From contig OX246747.1 of assembly GCA_945910005.1 (NCBI GenBank), positions 19,854,686 to 19,918,685 on the forward strand: a DNA stretch of 64,000 bases, read 5' to 3'. The notes under the pieces were generated by a model. The model was not told the origin of the DNA, made no database searches, and saw only the letters and a list, made by a program, of their open reading frames with translations. Position 1 is the stretch's first letter; every line of letters begins with the position of its first letter. This DNA comes from Isoperla grammatica. Taxonomy: Eukaryota > Arthropoda > Insecta > Plecoptera > Perlodidae. Of this stretch, positions 11,001 to 22,892 are shown in pieces. Both the position numbers and the translations under genes were made by a program.

Positions 11001-11197
11001 CCTAGTGCAGGTATTGAATGTTAAAAAAAATACTCATGACACAGGTCCAAGGTTAAGGTGTTGAGTAAAGGGCTTGCAGCCTACCCTGCGATAAGTCGAT
11101 CTACAACATTAGTCAATTAGTAACAGCCCATGTTTGGTAGGCATAATGTAAAAAATAATACAGTAGGCCTACATGAGAACATTTTCTTCTTTGACAG

Positions 11198-11975
11198 ACT
11201 GTCCTGGGAGATCTCCGGAGGGTCCATCAGCCGACTTTCAGTCGAATGCTACACAGGTTAACACGTATAATTGCTGGGCATTTCAGGGAGTACGTGCGTT
11301 TATATGCATAACTATGCGGGTGGGATGTTGGCTAACCAGGTCGAATTTTTCAACGACAGGCACTTTCCTAGAGTTGCTGGCATAATTGATGGAACTCATA
11401 TTCCAATACAAAACCCTGGGGGAGATTTAGGAGTAATGTATCGGAACAGGAAGCGATTCTTTTCCCTAAACGTACAACTTGTTTGTGGCCCCAGGTTAGA
11501 AATATTGGATGTTGTAGCTCGGTGGCCTGGTAGCTTACACGACGCCCGTATTTTTGCAAACAGCAGCCTAAAAATGCGGTTTGAGACTGGCAGGCTGCAG
11601 GGATGCCTGATCGGCGATAGTGCGTACCCCTGCTCCCCGTACATGCTCACCTCCCTTTTAGTCACGCAGAACGCAGCAGAGGAACGGTACAACCCTGCTC
11701 AGAACCATGTTCGAAACAAAATTGAGTGTTGTATCGGGATTTTCAAACGCCGACTTCTGTGTTTGAAGAAAAGTCTGGCTTATTCTCCACAGAAAGTCAG
11801 TAACTTTGTCTGTTCCTGTGCTGTGCTTCACAACATAACTGTTCGGATGAATGACCCTGTCCCAGACGATAGGGACATTCCTGACCGAGTTGTCCCGATG
11901 CAACATGTTGTGCAGCCGCAGCACGGGCAGGGAGCTGCGTTCCGTTGTGCATTCATTCAGCAACATTTCATGTAA
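11198..11975 (+). pseudogene. PIF/Harbinger transposase, exon 2 (DDE domain)
   Basis: An acceptor TTTGACAG/ACT opens in phase 0 with TVLGDLRRVHQPTFSRMLHR, the helix-turn-helix-like segment that follows GSFQ in HARBI1-type proteins. A 1-nt frameshift near 11300 leads into the DDE nuclease in another frame (open 11271-11975): GIIDGTHIPI (first D), CLIGDSAYP (second D) and NKIECCIGIFKRR (E), then CAVLHNITVRMNDP near the end. All three catalytic acidic residues are present. The frameshift, plus stops in exon 1, make this copy a pseudogene that decayed recently. A YqaJ-like gene lies 440 bp downstream on the same strand. Confidence 0.85.
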
Positions 11976-12414
11976 ACCCATCATGTCCCTGACATCAAAA
12001 TCGCTCTTTCCCATTCATCTTGTGTAATGTTACATCTCCAGTCTTCTCTCACTCTACAATCGATATACTTGCACTTCCCCACTTATTTATTCCACTCACA
12101 TCCCATCTCTTATTCTCCCTTGTGTACCTCCATCTTCTGCATTTATTAAGCAACATTTCATATGGAGCACACACTTGCAAATGGAGCACAAGTCTACTCC
12201 AAAGATTGGCTGAGTTGAACATTAAAGTTGACGGTTGCAGTTGATGCATTCCCGCAATTGTGAATGCATCCTTGCGAATACACAGGTTGAACTAGGCCTA
12301 GGCGTTTGAAATTTCATGAAGTTCAATAGCGTTGACGCCAATCGCAAAGTAGGCCAAGCGACTTAACCTGGAACTCAAGTTTGGTTTCGTTTCTTTCCTA
12401 ATCGAACCCATCAT

Positions 12415-13302
12415 TTGAGAAAACGTCCTTTGAATCAGAAATTGGAATGTGAGCTATGCGGTAGCCTATGCTACGTGGTTTTTAAGTGCCTCATACCGTT
12501 ATTATTTCAATTTTCAACAACAATTTCAACAATCGCGGAACGGGTTGCCAAGTTCCGTGGATGCACTGATGAACTCCGTGAGGTTTTCAAGCTGAGCAGA
12601 GAGGATATCTAAATAATTACTAAGCTTACAATTGGGCAAAGAAAAAACCCAAAATGGATGGCACAACGCCAGAACAGACTGACGTGCAGTAATTATGGCT
12701 TAGGGCTTGATGCCATCAAGCGAAATCGGTTAGTAACATGAGAAGTACACTTTGTATGCTACATGTGACGAATTTGATGGGGGTGTGACATTTTGCAAAC
12801 AGTCCCAAGGCTGTATCAGACGATCGACAACTCGCGTGAGTTTATCAGCCTACTATCTGCGATACGAGAGTTTCCCGATCGAGTGAACATTGAAAGTCTT
12901 TGTCTATCACTCCAACAATTCATTTAATTATCTCCCCTTCTCAGTAATTACAATAAGTACAGGAGAAGAGTTGAGATTTTCTAATAACATGTATTTAGTA
13001 CTATGGTATTAGAAGGACTTGTTTGGAGTTTAAAATCAACTATACTATACCAAAAAAAAAAAATGAAATAAGGATATTATATTATGTAATAAAAATGTTA
13101 TCCTCGAGATTCCCACCCTCTCTATTTAAAACCTTACTTGGGGTATATCGACAATTTTCGGGAGCAGCAATTCAATGGGGCATACACCATGAAGAAACGG
13201 CCATTACCGTTTATTGTGGTATCAAGCAAGTAGCAGTTGACGAATCGGGTCTTTGGCTAATGTCAGATGGTGTGCTTGGTGGTTCTCCCGATGGCCTAGT
13301 TG
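12415..13302 (+). pseudogene. YqaJ-type exonuclease/recombinase gene, two exons
   Basis: The first exon (frame open from about 12415, ending AATCG/GTTAGT at 12728) includes GQRKNPKWMAQRQNRLTCSN, the start of YqaJ/lambda-exonuclease-like domains (W..R..RLTAS). The second exon (13109-13302) begins in matching phase with FPPSLFKTLLG and holds IQWGIHHEETA (conserved E) and GGSPDGLVG (conserved D), ending at G/GTGAGT. The split codon across the intron restores Arg, strong evidence of a true intron. A TAA at 12610-12612 interrupts the first exon in frame. The catalytic E-x-K exon was not found downstream. Members occur in phage recombinases and in some eukaryotic transposons, including, as I recall, ISL2EU-type PIF relatives. 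Confidence 0.7.
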
Positions 13303-14940
13303 GTGAGTGTTTAAAGTAAATAAACCTCAAAATATATGGGCTGTGTCTGATCGATCGTGTCTGATAAATATGATGTTCAAGTTATCCTATTGTGATTCTT
13401 ATAATACACAAAAAAATCGTCAATGCACTTATTTACATATATGCCTAAAACATCTGTACATTCAATTTTTTTTAGGTAGCCTATTTTCCTACCAGTAGGC
13501 CTACCTATAAGGCAGCTTACACTGCTCCTGGTGCTAATACTCTCCCTGGCATAAAGGAATGCGTAATGAATAGAGAGTTATTTCAAATAAAATAGTATGC
13601 TATGTAGTATTTACAAAACAACAAATGCTGGTATGAAACGAGAAAACCTAAATATTATAATATTGATAACACTAGGGCTTTTTACTAGAAAAATACTTGG
13701 GGTCAATCGTTTTCACAATTATGTTAATCTATGTGTTAATATGGACCTACTATTCACTTGTCTCCATATTTTATATTTAAATTATCATTCCACAGGCAAA
13801 ATGTAGGGTTACACAAAATGTATGGTTACACAAAACAAAGCATGGAATAAAACTGCAAAGATTGAACTGAATTAAATGTCCTACCCTTAAAGAAACATTG
13901 TGTACAAAAGCAGGTTACACTAGTAGACAGGTCTATATTAACAAGTGGTTATATTTCCTTAGTTAACAAACTGGCCTATCGTTATCGAAAACTCTACCAA
14001 CCCACATCAGTTAATCTCTCACAACTCTTTATAATATTTACAAAGGGCATTTAATGCAAATAAATACATACAGTATATACGCATACAGTCGCATATAAGA
14101 GATGGGCTCGTTAACTTCGATCTTTAAGGTTGGTTTATTAATCCATGCACTATCTACTAACAGGCTACAAATAAGACACTTCAGATCTCAACTCCATCAT
14201 CTAAAGCCACTGGAAATGCAAAGATGTGTTCCATAAGAAAACCAAGAACATTATATTGGCAACATGAGCTTGATTGATTACAGATCATCACCAGGTATGT
14301 TGCAATTTGCAATGTGCTGTCTGGATCCTATTTTGGGTTTTGGTTTGTAAAGCCCGGTGCGAACAAAGTTATAATGTATTGCAATAGTCACAAGGTATAA
14401 CTAAGGTATAAACACGTAGTAGTATATCATTGGCTGATCAACAATCAGGCGTGGTTGGTCCGTCATAAGATTGTCTACATTGTTAAACTCGGCTTATAAC
14501 GAAATACTAAACCTTGCGACGTTATGTGAACTCGACTTAATAGGCCTAGACCTAGGCCCTAGGATAGGACAGGCTTAGGACAGCCCCTACATTGTGAGAA
14601 CCAAGATAGACATTTACCTATATAGGCCTAAAGCTTGGGGCTCAAGAACCAATTGACTAACCCTAAAGCTCCATAGCTACAAAAGCCTGCCAAATGCTGT
14701 AATGAATTAATTGAAAAATCTCGTACACGTGTGTTCCAAATTGAAGGCTAAATGTATATTTAAATACTTAGCAAGAACGTAATACAATAATTTTCTGTTT
14801 GAAATACTTTTAATTTCCCGCGAAGTTATAGGTTAGTTACGCGTTGGCCTAGGCCTAGCAGCCGATGACAACAGCAGCTGGTCACCGCCCATGCCGCAGA
14901 CGTCAACCTAACCTTCAAGACATGTTCGTTCGGTGCTTGA
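13303..14940. other. No gene seen
   Basis: AT-rich, with short TAGGCCTA motifs near 13500 and 14540. Later YqaJ exons might be hidden here but none could be recognised. Confidence 0.4.
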
Positions 14941-16474
14941 ATCGCGTTTGGTGTTGAAGAGGTTGATGAGCATGTAGAAAGGCCACGGCGAGTTTTTACG
15001 ATCGAGAAACTACCGGTTTCCTCGTACGTAATCATAGAACTGTGTGACGAGCTCGAGCCAGTGTTGGGCAGGGCTACGTCTCGATCACATGCGTTACCAG
15101 TCCACACACAGGTGCTAATATCTTTACGATATATGGCACTAGCTAGCTTCCAAAATGTATTGGGGAACGTGGATGGGATAAGCCAGTCTAGCTGCAGCCG
15201 TGTCCTCAAAACATTCTGTGAATCTGTAATTGCGATGTCTTATTTTACTTGACCAATTCAGGTCGTAGAGATTGATTGATTGATGGGGCTTAACGTCTCA
15301 TATTTATGCAACGATGGCTAATCGAGACGATGAGCGGGTGATAATGAAGATGAGAGAGATGATAATGAAGAATAAAGCCACATCCGAATCAGATCCATTG
15401 TACGTCGCGTGAGTCGTCATACGGGAGTCCAGCAAGGGAGGGCAGGGCCAAGTGGGAGGAGAAATATTCAATGGGAGAGTGGGGGGGAAAGGGGATTGTG
15501 GTGTGGACTGCACTTAGGTCTAGGCCAGTTAGCCATTGAGATAATATTATTCCCTCAAATGTTAATTTGTGATTAATATGGTTATGAACTCGGGCTAAGA
15601 TTACCCGCTCAGTTTCAAACGATAGCGGAGAAAATGTTTTTCTCTTTCAATAGTTGGCAGAGACGGGCATGCGCGATGTCTTTGAAATCAGCTGTTGGTT
15701 GTCAAGAGAGAAATGTCAATTGGTATTAAAATGTTTATTGTTCGTTGAGGGAGACGTCTCTAAAGCTAAGTATTTCTGTCAAAGAACATTAATGGAAAGG
15801 AAATAGCTACTTCCTAACAGTTTGTAGACGGGAATCGGAAATGATATGTATCTAGCAGTGTGCCAGAAAACGGTTAGTAATGCCATTTCCGAAGTAACAA
15901 ATGGTATCACACAACTGATGGATCGAAATGTGACATTTCTAATAGACGTCGAGCGACAGAGTACTGTAATGAAGGGAGTTTGCCAACAAGTATGGAATAA
16001 TAGGTCTTCTTGGATTGATTGACTGCACTCACATCTCAATTGTACCTCCAAGCTCAGCTGATTCTGACTATGCAGAACATAATTATGTAAACAGAAAGGG
16101 TCAGCATACTATATATGTCCAGCTGGTGTGTGATGTTAACATGCAAATTCTGCACATCAATGCTCTCCATCCTGGCAGTACAAGCGACAAGTACATTTGG
16201 CGTCACTGCAATCAACGTCAACACTTTGTGGACGAGTACCGGCGTAATCGCCGAACAAAAAAGTATTTGTTAGGCGACAGCGGGTACAGTTTGGAACCGT
16301 GGATGCTGATACCCGACCTTACGCCAGCAGAAGGTTCGCGAGAATAACGCTTCCAACAACTTACAATGCCACGTAAGGATGGGTATAGAAAGGTGCAACG
16401 GGCTACTGAAGCAACGGTTCCGCTGTCTTCTTAAAGACAGGGTATTGCACTACCATCGTGAAAAGGCTACTTAA
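14941..16474 (+). pseudogene. Second PIF/Harbinger transposase, decayed
   Basis: The N-terminal frame from about 14941 reads RPRRVFTIEKLPVSSYVIIE and continues to RYMALASFQNVLGNVDGISQ (15150-15200), the family's helix-turn-helix zone, and stops at 15252. A SINE is inserted at 15271-15525. The DDE domain resumes with EFANKYGIIG after a 1-nt insertion near 15974, LIDCTHISIVPP (first D), KKYLLGDSGYSLEP (second D), then a further frameshift near 16340 and RMGIERCNGLLKQRFRC (E), ending at TAA 16472. It differs strongly from the copy at 5979-11975, so it is a separate lineage. Confidence 0.8.
15271..15525 (-). mobile_element. SINE-like repeat (B), truncated, inside Harbinger
   Basis: GATT-rich tail, then TGGGGCTTAACGTCTCATATT and the long middle typical of subfamily B. 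It ends in GGACTGCACTTAGG, so the head (CTCCTCGACCAGTCCGG block) is missing. Confidence 0.85.
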
Positions 16475-17429
16475 GTACTAACATACAATGTTATTTGTAG
16501 TCGAGGCGGTTGCTGGCCCATCACGGAACCCGCAGCCACCTCCATCCGATGGCGCCGAGCCGCCAAACCGTATGTTAACAATTCGTCGTGTGAGTACTTA
16601 TTTCGTCCATATCCGCTTTTTCGCAGACGGAGAAAACGGGGTTCGAATGTAAAACTGCTGGTACTTTTATCTGTTACAAGATTGATGATTGATTAATGGG
16701 GCTTAACGGCTCAGGCTTTAATATGCCAACAAAAACAAAACATTAGTTATAATTACAGTATACACTGATAAAGATGATGTACTCGTTAGGCGATTGATTA
16801 GGTTCCTTTACAAGGCACTTCATGAAACATAGTTATTGTCATTTTAGCGTAGGCGAGAGACATTATGGACATTCCTAGGATTTTACTGGGACACGTTGAG
16901 AATGAGCAAAGTGGGAGGAACCCGCACCACGAGGAAGGGCCAGTGGTGGACCTGTGCAGCTACAAAAATGACAACGATCCTGGCTCAGAAACTATGAACA
17001 CACGTCGCATAACTGTCAGTGAAAAGGATAGGGTGCGACAGGGGTAGGGGTTAGGTTGCCATTTGGGCATCAGCAAAGGAAAAAAGTCCGTAAGTACAGT
17101 TAAAATAAAACGTGAATATTGTGCCCGTATTCTCCTTTAAGTAAAATTTTTGACGATGATTACGGACCTCCCATTCCACCCGTCTCACAGTTTACTTGTG
17201 CAGACATAATGCTATTTGTAAGACTGCCTATACTACTGTTCATCCCGCCTATTTTATATTTTTACTTCGGGCACTGGTCAGGCCTACACAGTAGGCCTAG
17301 GTCCTATATCTAGGGTAAGTATAAAATTTGTTTATGAACAAGCCCAATAACTTACAGAGCCCAGGCCTAGAAATATCAAAAAGACAAACTCGTTATCTAA
17401 TCCAGTTCCTTGGGCAAGTTCGGTGCTGG
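16475..17429. other. Unassigned, with a SINE tail fragment
   Basis: A short SINE tail (GATGATTGATTAATGGGGC) lies at about 16682-16715. The small frames at 16865-17047 and 17119-17313 show no recognisable domain. Confidence 0.4.
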
Positions 17430-17805
17430 ATTGATTGATTAATGGGGCTTAACGTCTCATATTTATGCAACGATGGCTAATCGAGACGATGAGCGGGTGA
17501 TAATGAAGATGAGAAAGATGATAATGAAGAATAAAGCCACATCCGAATCAGATCCATTGTACGTCGCGTGAGTCGTCATACCGGAGTCCAGCAAGGGAGG
17601 GCAGGGCCAAGTGGGAGGAGAAATATTCAATGGGACAGTGGGGGGGAAAGGGGATTGGGGTGTGGACTGCACTTCGTCTGACTTCTCCTCCTCGACCAGT
17701 CCGGCTAGGGTGGCCCTACCAGAAGCATACGCTTCCGCCGGCATAGCTCTCGGGATTATCAAAGCGCACAAAACCCGCCCACCACGATAAGGTAGCAGCC
17801 GCCCC
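17430..17805 (-). mobile_element. SINE-like repeat (B) fused to minisatellite
   Basis: A near full-length subfamily B copy from GGATTGATTGATTAATGGGG. At its head end (plus-strand right side), where other copies read GCAGTCCCTGGGCAGG, the sequence changes at GCAG into the 36-bp minisatellite. It carries the conserved minus-strand frame seen in other copies. Confidence 0.9.
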
Positions 17806-18900
17806 CGGACCAGGCTGCTGCTGTCCACCTCCCGCCATCCCCGGACCAGGCTGCTGCTGTCCACCTCCCACTGCCCCCGGACCAGGCTGCTGCTGTCCAC
17901 CTCCCGCCATCCCCGGACCAGGCTGCTGCTGTCCACCTCCCGCCGCCCCCGGACCAGGCTGCTGCTGTCCACCTCCCGCCGCCCCCGGACCAGGCTGCTG
18001 CTGTCCACCTCCCACTGCCCTCGGACCAGGCTGCTGCTGTCCACCTCCCGCCGCCCCCGGACCAGGCTGCTGCTGTCCACCTCCCGCCGCCCCCGGACCA
18101 GGCTGCTGCTGTCCACCTCCCGCCATCCCCGGACCAGGCTGCTGCTGTCCACCTCCCACCGCCCTCGGACCAGGCTGCTGCTGTCCACCTCCCGCCGCCC
18201 CCGGACCAGGCTGCTGCTGTCCACCTCCCGCCGCCCCCGGACCAGGCTGCTGCTGTCCACCTCCCACTGCCCTCGGACCAGGCTGCTGCTGTCCACCTCC
18301 CGCCGCCCCCGGACCAGGCTGCTGCTGTCCACCTCCCGCCGCCCCCGGACCAGGCTGCTGCTGTCCACCTCCCGCCATCCCCGGACCAGGCTGCTGCTGT
18401 CCACCTCCCACCGCCCTCGGACCAGGCTGCTGCTGTCCACCTCCCGCCGCCCCCGGACCAGGCTGCTGCTGTCCACCTCCCACTGCCCTCGGACCAGGCT
18501 GCTGCTGTCCACCTCCCACCATCCCCGGACCAGGCTGCTGCTGTCCACCTCCCGCCGCCCCCGGACCAGGCTGCTGCTGTCCACCTCCCGCCATCCCCGG
18601 ACCAGGCTGCTGCTGTCCACCTCCCGCCGCCCCCGGACCAGGCTGCTGCTGTCCACCTCCCACTGCCCTCGGACCAGGCTGCTGCTGTCCACCTCCCACT
18701 GCCCCCGGACCAGGCTGCTGCCGTCCACCTCCCACCGCCCCCGGTGCTGCCGCCCCCCTCAAAATAGCATGTCGCCCGGGTCGGCTGCTGCGGGGGCGGC
18801 CAACACAGACGAGGACCAGGCTGCTGCTGTCCACCTCCCACTGCCCCCGGACCAGGCTGCTGCTGTCCACCTCCCACCGCCCCCGGACCAGGCTGCTGCC
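17806..18900. repeat. 36-bp GC-rich minisatellite, about 26 units plus outliers
   Basis: The unit is GGACCAGGCTGCTGCTGTCC followed by ACCTCCC and a variable 9-nt end (GCCGCCCCC, GCCATCCCC, ACTGCCCTC, ACCGCCCTC). The order of variants repeats every seven units (252 bp; for example units beginning at 18167 and 18419). Because 36 is a multiple of 3, each frame encodes an endless 12-residue repeat. On the minus strand these are VDSSSLVRGxxE, GGGQQQPGPGxA and GRWTAAAWSxxG. All three frames being open argues for a non-coding array. A few units recur at 18814-18900 after an insert. Confidence 0.95.
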
Positions 18901-19021
18901 GCCCCCCTCGAGATAGCCTTGCGAGATAGCTCTTGCGGGAGTGTGCGAGATGAGTTACAAGACCTGCGCTTGCGTTACGCTTCTCTATGTTACGTTGCGT
19001 TACGCTGTGGTACGTTGCACT
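18769..19021 (+). other. GC-rich tail of minisatellite region
   Basis: A frame beginning MSPGSAAAGAANTDEDQAAA runs through three extra minisatellite units. I do not regard it as a gene, but the 5' 25 bp resemble the candidate host exon at 37533 (shared TGTCGCCCGGGTCGG). Confidence 0.3.
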
Positions 19022-19288
19022 ATGGCCGAAGGGGATCCGATTTTCACATTTCTAAGAGAGCAGGTTGCTCAGGACCAGTGAAATACTGACAAACTTGTCA
19101 CTGTATTATATAATTTCTTTAAAAATAAAAATGCGCCTAACGCCGACAAAGCTTATAAAAGTTTTTTTGATTTCGTATCCCAGATTCCTTTAAAAACTTA
19201 TAACAATATCGAGCCGTATTTTCATTATTCCGTTGTAACGACGCCACTGGTGCCACTGCGGCAAGCTGCCCCAAAGGTGAAGAATTAG
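19022..19288 (+). pseudogene. Possible decayed ORF, unrecognised
   Basis: From ATG 19022 the frame reads MAEGDPIFTFLREQVAQDQ, one TGA, then NTDKLVTVLYNFFKNKN and on to FDFVSQIPLKTYNNIEPYFH before TAG at 19286. The amino-acid composition is protein-like, with only one internal stop in 88 codons. No family is recognised. Confidence 0.3.
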
Positions 19289-19408
19289 TTTTATATCGTG
19301 TTAGATCCTTAAACTCCGATTCTACATTGACCACGGCCATCAATCTCTCAAAACTAACGGGTTGGAACTTCCTATGGGCTAGAACCTCGTTTACATTACT
19401 CGTTTGAA

Positions 19409-19650
19409 TGATCAATGGGGCTTAACGTCTCATATTTGTGCAACGATGGCTAAGCGAGACATGAGTGGGTGGTAATGAAGATGATGATGAAGAATAAAGC
19501 CAGATCGGAATAAGATCAATCGGAATAAGATCAGGTCGCGTGGGTCGTCAAACGGGAGTCCAACAAGGGAGGGCAGGGCCAAGTGGGACGAGAATTATTC
19601 AGTTGGAGAGTGGGGGGGAAAGGGACAGGGTCTCCTTTCGTCACCTCTTA
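19409..19650 (-). mobile_element. SINE-like repeat (B), partial and diverged
   Basis: Starts at GATCAATGGGGCTTAACG and follows the subfamily B middle to GTGGGGGGGAAAGGGACAGGG. There are internal indels. The head block is missing. Confidence 0.8.
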
Positions 19651-21481
19651 CGACTAACAGAGTCACTCTAGATAAATTCTTCCCCAGGCTCAGACGGGCT
19701 GTAGCCTATGGTTACTATGGCCGTTTTCAGTTAAATTTAAACTTATGCTTGTAACTCTAGTTCCACTGTGGTTGCTAAAGTAACGTAATTAAACTAGTTC
19801 TTTGGCCTAATTTTAAATGCACTAACCTATATGATATGTTAGTACATAGGGCCTACTACCAAACAAAGCTACAATAACATTATTGGGTGGAACGGAGAAC
19901 ACAGTGGAAAACACAAAAAGAATTTGCAAGGATGCCCTAGAGGCCACAACGGCAGCGGAATGATCAAAACGAGTCGACCACTGTGAAAAACTGATAAGAG
20001 AGACTTGGGCCACAGAAATGGGCACAGATACCAGGGAAGTTGGGCCAATAATCATAAGCCTTCATGCAAGCGATGCCTGACAGCGACGAGACAGATGAGG
20101 ATGATGACGAGCTTTGGCGGTGCCGTTATGAAGCTAGAACAAACTGACATTTTTAAATAGAATACTCTGCAAATGCTGCCATGGATAATTTATTTACACC
20201 TTGTTATTCTTTTGATAGTCTAGTAATTTTATTTGTATATATATGGATTTGTTGTCTACCGGGATATTCCGCCGTTTGTGTGAGTATACTGGTGCAGACC
20301 GAAGTCTGTCACCCATTGCTCGACGTTCCGCCAGAATTGTATCTGGCTGGCTGGTTCACGAGTCCCTATCACGTCCTTCTCAATCAAGAGCCTAACGTCA
20401 ACTGACTATTGTCAGCCGAGGCGCGCGGTCTTGAGCGAGTCTGTATCCCCACTGCTGTAGAAGATGGAGGTGCGGGGCGGCGCGGTTCTTTTGTTTATCT
20501 TGAGGGCTGGGCCATGTTGAATGAAGAAAGCCCTGGTGCGGTGGCGTTAGTTTTTTACTGAAGATGGTGCCAGCTGACTAGCTTGCAAACTGCATGCCTC
20601 GGTTACTGGGTCACTGCTACCCGAGATCGCTGAGTAGACAGTACAAGCCTCTCCAATTGTTTGTTTACTGACAAGCAACATGGGGATTTGAGACAGATCA
20701 CTTGGTGAGTTCGTTACTGTTTCACACCTGCAACCTTGTACCAGAGATAACTATAAAACCCACAGAAAAGAAGAAAATCTAAACGTAATATAAAATACAA
20801 TGGAATAGAAGAATACACAATTTGATAATAATAAATGTTTTCGAGCACACCATGGATAAAGTTGAGTATCGCTAATTTTACTGCATATAAATGAATGCTT
20901 TACGAATGAATTAGCTTATACTGAGGGGGCGATCTCAAGAAGAACGCACAATAGACGTTAAAATGCGGTGTTACTCTCGACCCTCGCACCCGACGAAGAG
21001 AGTACACACAGTTCTTGTAGAATATGCAACCTGCACATGACTTGTCGTTTATCTTGTAGAAGACAACGAAGGAAACCCACACTATAGCTAGGACATTATG
21101 CACAAGACAGCAGCCGTCAATATGCTGAAAGGGTTGGTGAAAACTAGAGTGTTGCGTAGCTTCGCATGTTGTGGATATCAATGCTACCGAGGTCCTGTTT
21201 GGATTGTCATGTGGTTACTGACGGTGATTGAATGGCGGTAACGCTCTTAGCCAACTACTACAAACAAGCGTCGGGAGTTTACGTAGACGAAAAAACCAAA
21301 TCAGTTTTGTAAAACTAAGTAACAGTAGGCCTTACATCATGATATTCTATTCTTGTTATTTTATTAATTTGCATTATTATTTGTATTATTTGTACGCATA
21401 GTTCTATTTATTGTCCTCTTTTGTAAATCAGTTTGATAACTGAACAGGATGGACACTAAATAAATAAAACTATACACCGGT
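19651..21481. other. Mostly unassigned; possible non-coding first exon
   Basis: A segment near 20450-20704 is richer in G+C and ends CACTTG/GTGAGT, which could be a first exon with a splice donor. No start codon in a convincing frame was found. The block around 20230-20310 (GGATTTGTTGTCTACCGGGA) recurs in diverged form at about 40377-40441, so it is a dispersed repeat. Confidence 0.3.
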
Positions 21482-21542
21482 CTCTGTGGGCCTATTTGGC
21501 AGGTGTGAATCTACAGCTCGTGGGTTCAAGTCCCGCGTAGAG
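21482..21542 (+). other. tRNA-like sequence (degenerate)
   Basis: A 7-bp acceptor stem can be drawn (CTCTGTG with CGTAGAG, two G-U pairs), plus a T-arm GTGGG-TTCAAGT-CCCGC. TTTTTTT follows as a possible Pol III stop. The D arm is only 3 bp and the anticodon arm is weak, and the total length is 61 nt. It is probably a tRNA-derived relic or SINE head. Confidence 0.4.
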
Positions 21543-21851
21543 TACTTTTTTTATTTGCATTTCACCTTTATGGAGCATAAGCTCGTTGTCTAGAATAGAA
21601 TAGCTGAAGTGACAGAGACGTAACACAATAACAAAGTTCAGACATGACTCGTTGTGATCGCAGGTATAACGTTCACGGAAGCGTGATATTAATTGACATG
21701 ACAAATAATTATTGCTCATTGTAAGAATATCACAAAATACAACCACAGTTATCGATACATTTATGATAAGATTCTTTTCAAACGCTGTACGTGTCGTTGA
21801 CACTTTAATTTCTTTACACATAATTTCACAAAATGATTAAATTCCATTGTT

Positions 21852-22229
21852 TGATTGATTAATGGGGCTTAACGTCTCATATTTATGCAACGATGGCTAA
21901 TCGAGACGATGAGCGGGTGATAATGAAGATGAGAAAGATGAAAATGAAGAATAAAGCCACATCCGAATCAGATCCATTGTACGTCGCGTGAGTCGTCATA
22001 CGGGAGTCCACCAAGGGAGGGCAGGGCCAAGTGGGAGGAGAATTATTCAATGGGAAAGTGGGGGGAAAAGGGGATTGGCGTGTGGACTGCACTTCGTCTG
22101 ACTTCTCCTCCTCGACCAGTCCGGCTAGGGTGGCCCTACCAGAAGCATACGCTTCCGCCGGCATAGCTCTCGGGATCAACAAAGCACGCAAACCTGCCCA
22201 CCACGATAAGGTGGCAGTCCCTGGGCAGG
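21852..22229 (-). mobile_element. SINE-like repeat (B), full length with 13-bp duplication
   Basis: The copy runs from TGATTGATTAATGGGG to CCCTGGGCAGG and is flanked by AAATTCCATTGTT at 21839-21851 and 22230-22242. This fixes the family's ends and indicates insertion by target-primed reverse transcription. Confidence 0.95.
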
Positions 22230-22242
22230 AAATTCCATTGTT

Positions 22243-22860
22243 GACTACAAGACTTGACGTATACGGATCTATAGTGAAATTAGTCCATGTCACAGCGTGT
22301 CTCGATATCTTGTGCCAAGGGAGGCCGTCGTCAAAGAACAATCCAAACTGCTACTACCCCTTACCCCTCGTAATGACAATACATGTTCCGGTCCTTTCTC
22401 AGAAAGTGGGTCTGTGGGTGTCGCGGCCCACTTGTCAATATAGTTATAAACACATAAACTGAAATATGTTAGGGCTGAATATCATAAAAATGTGTTTAGC
22501 TGTGGCCCGCCCGACAAGTGGGAGACCCAGCTATTCTCGAAATGAGAGCACGTCATATTACCTATATCACCTCAAAAATCCTGTGATATTTGTACCATGC
22601 GATGAGCTATGATTTCATAACTTACGGTACGAGTCTTATATAACCTAAAACTTCGCGATAAATTCGAACGGGAAATGATTGTAATACCTTCTTGCTATCT
22701 TGCTAAGTGTCTGTATAAATTAAATTTATCCAACAAATTGGAACACATTTGTACTAAATAAATTATATACGCGTTGAGGCGGAACGGCGTAGTATTGAGA
22801 AAGTGATAAAAGTTATGACTCATAATAACGCATCGCGTAGTAAAAAACCGTCATAACTCG
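22243..22860. other. No gene seen; diverged tRNA-half similarity
   Basis: Around 22509-22535 a GACAAGTGGGAGACCCAG block resembles the CGGCAAGTGGGAGACC part of the tRNA-like palindromes downstream, with a rough inverse at about 22410-22440. Otherwise AT-rich. Confidence 0.3.
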
Positions 22861-22892
22861 ATCACGTGCTCACTGGTCATATTTAGAGAATA

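Noticed and set aside
11368..12014. Minus-strand ORFs opposite the transposase
   Set aside because: They are shadows of the Harbinger DDE exon.
17463..18877. Three overlapping minus-strand ORFs of 372-421 codons
   Set aside because: They are the same 36-bp repeat read in three frames plus the SINE frame. A repeat length divisible by three with no stops explains all of them.
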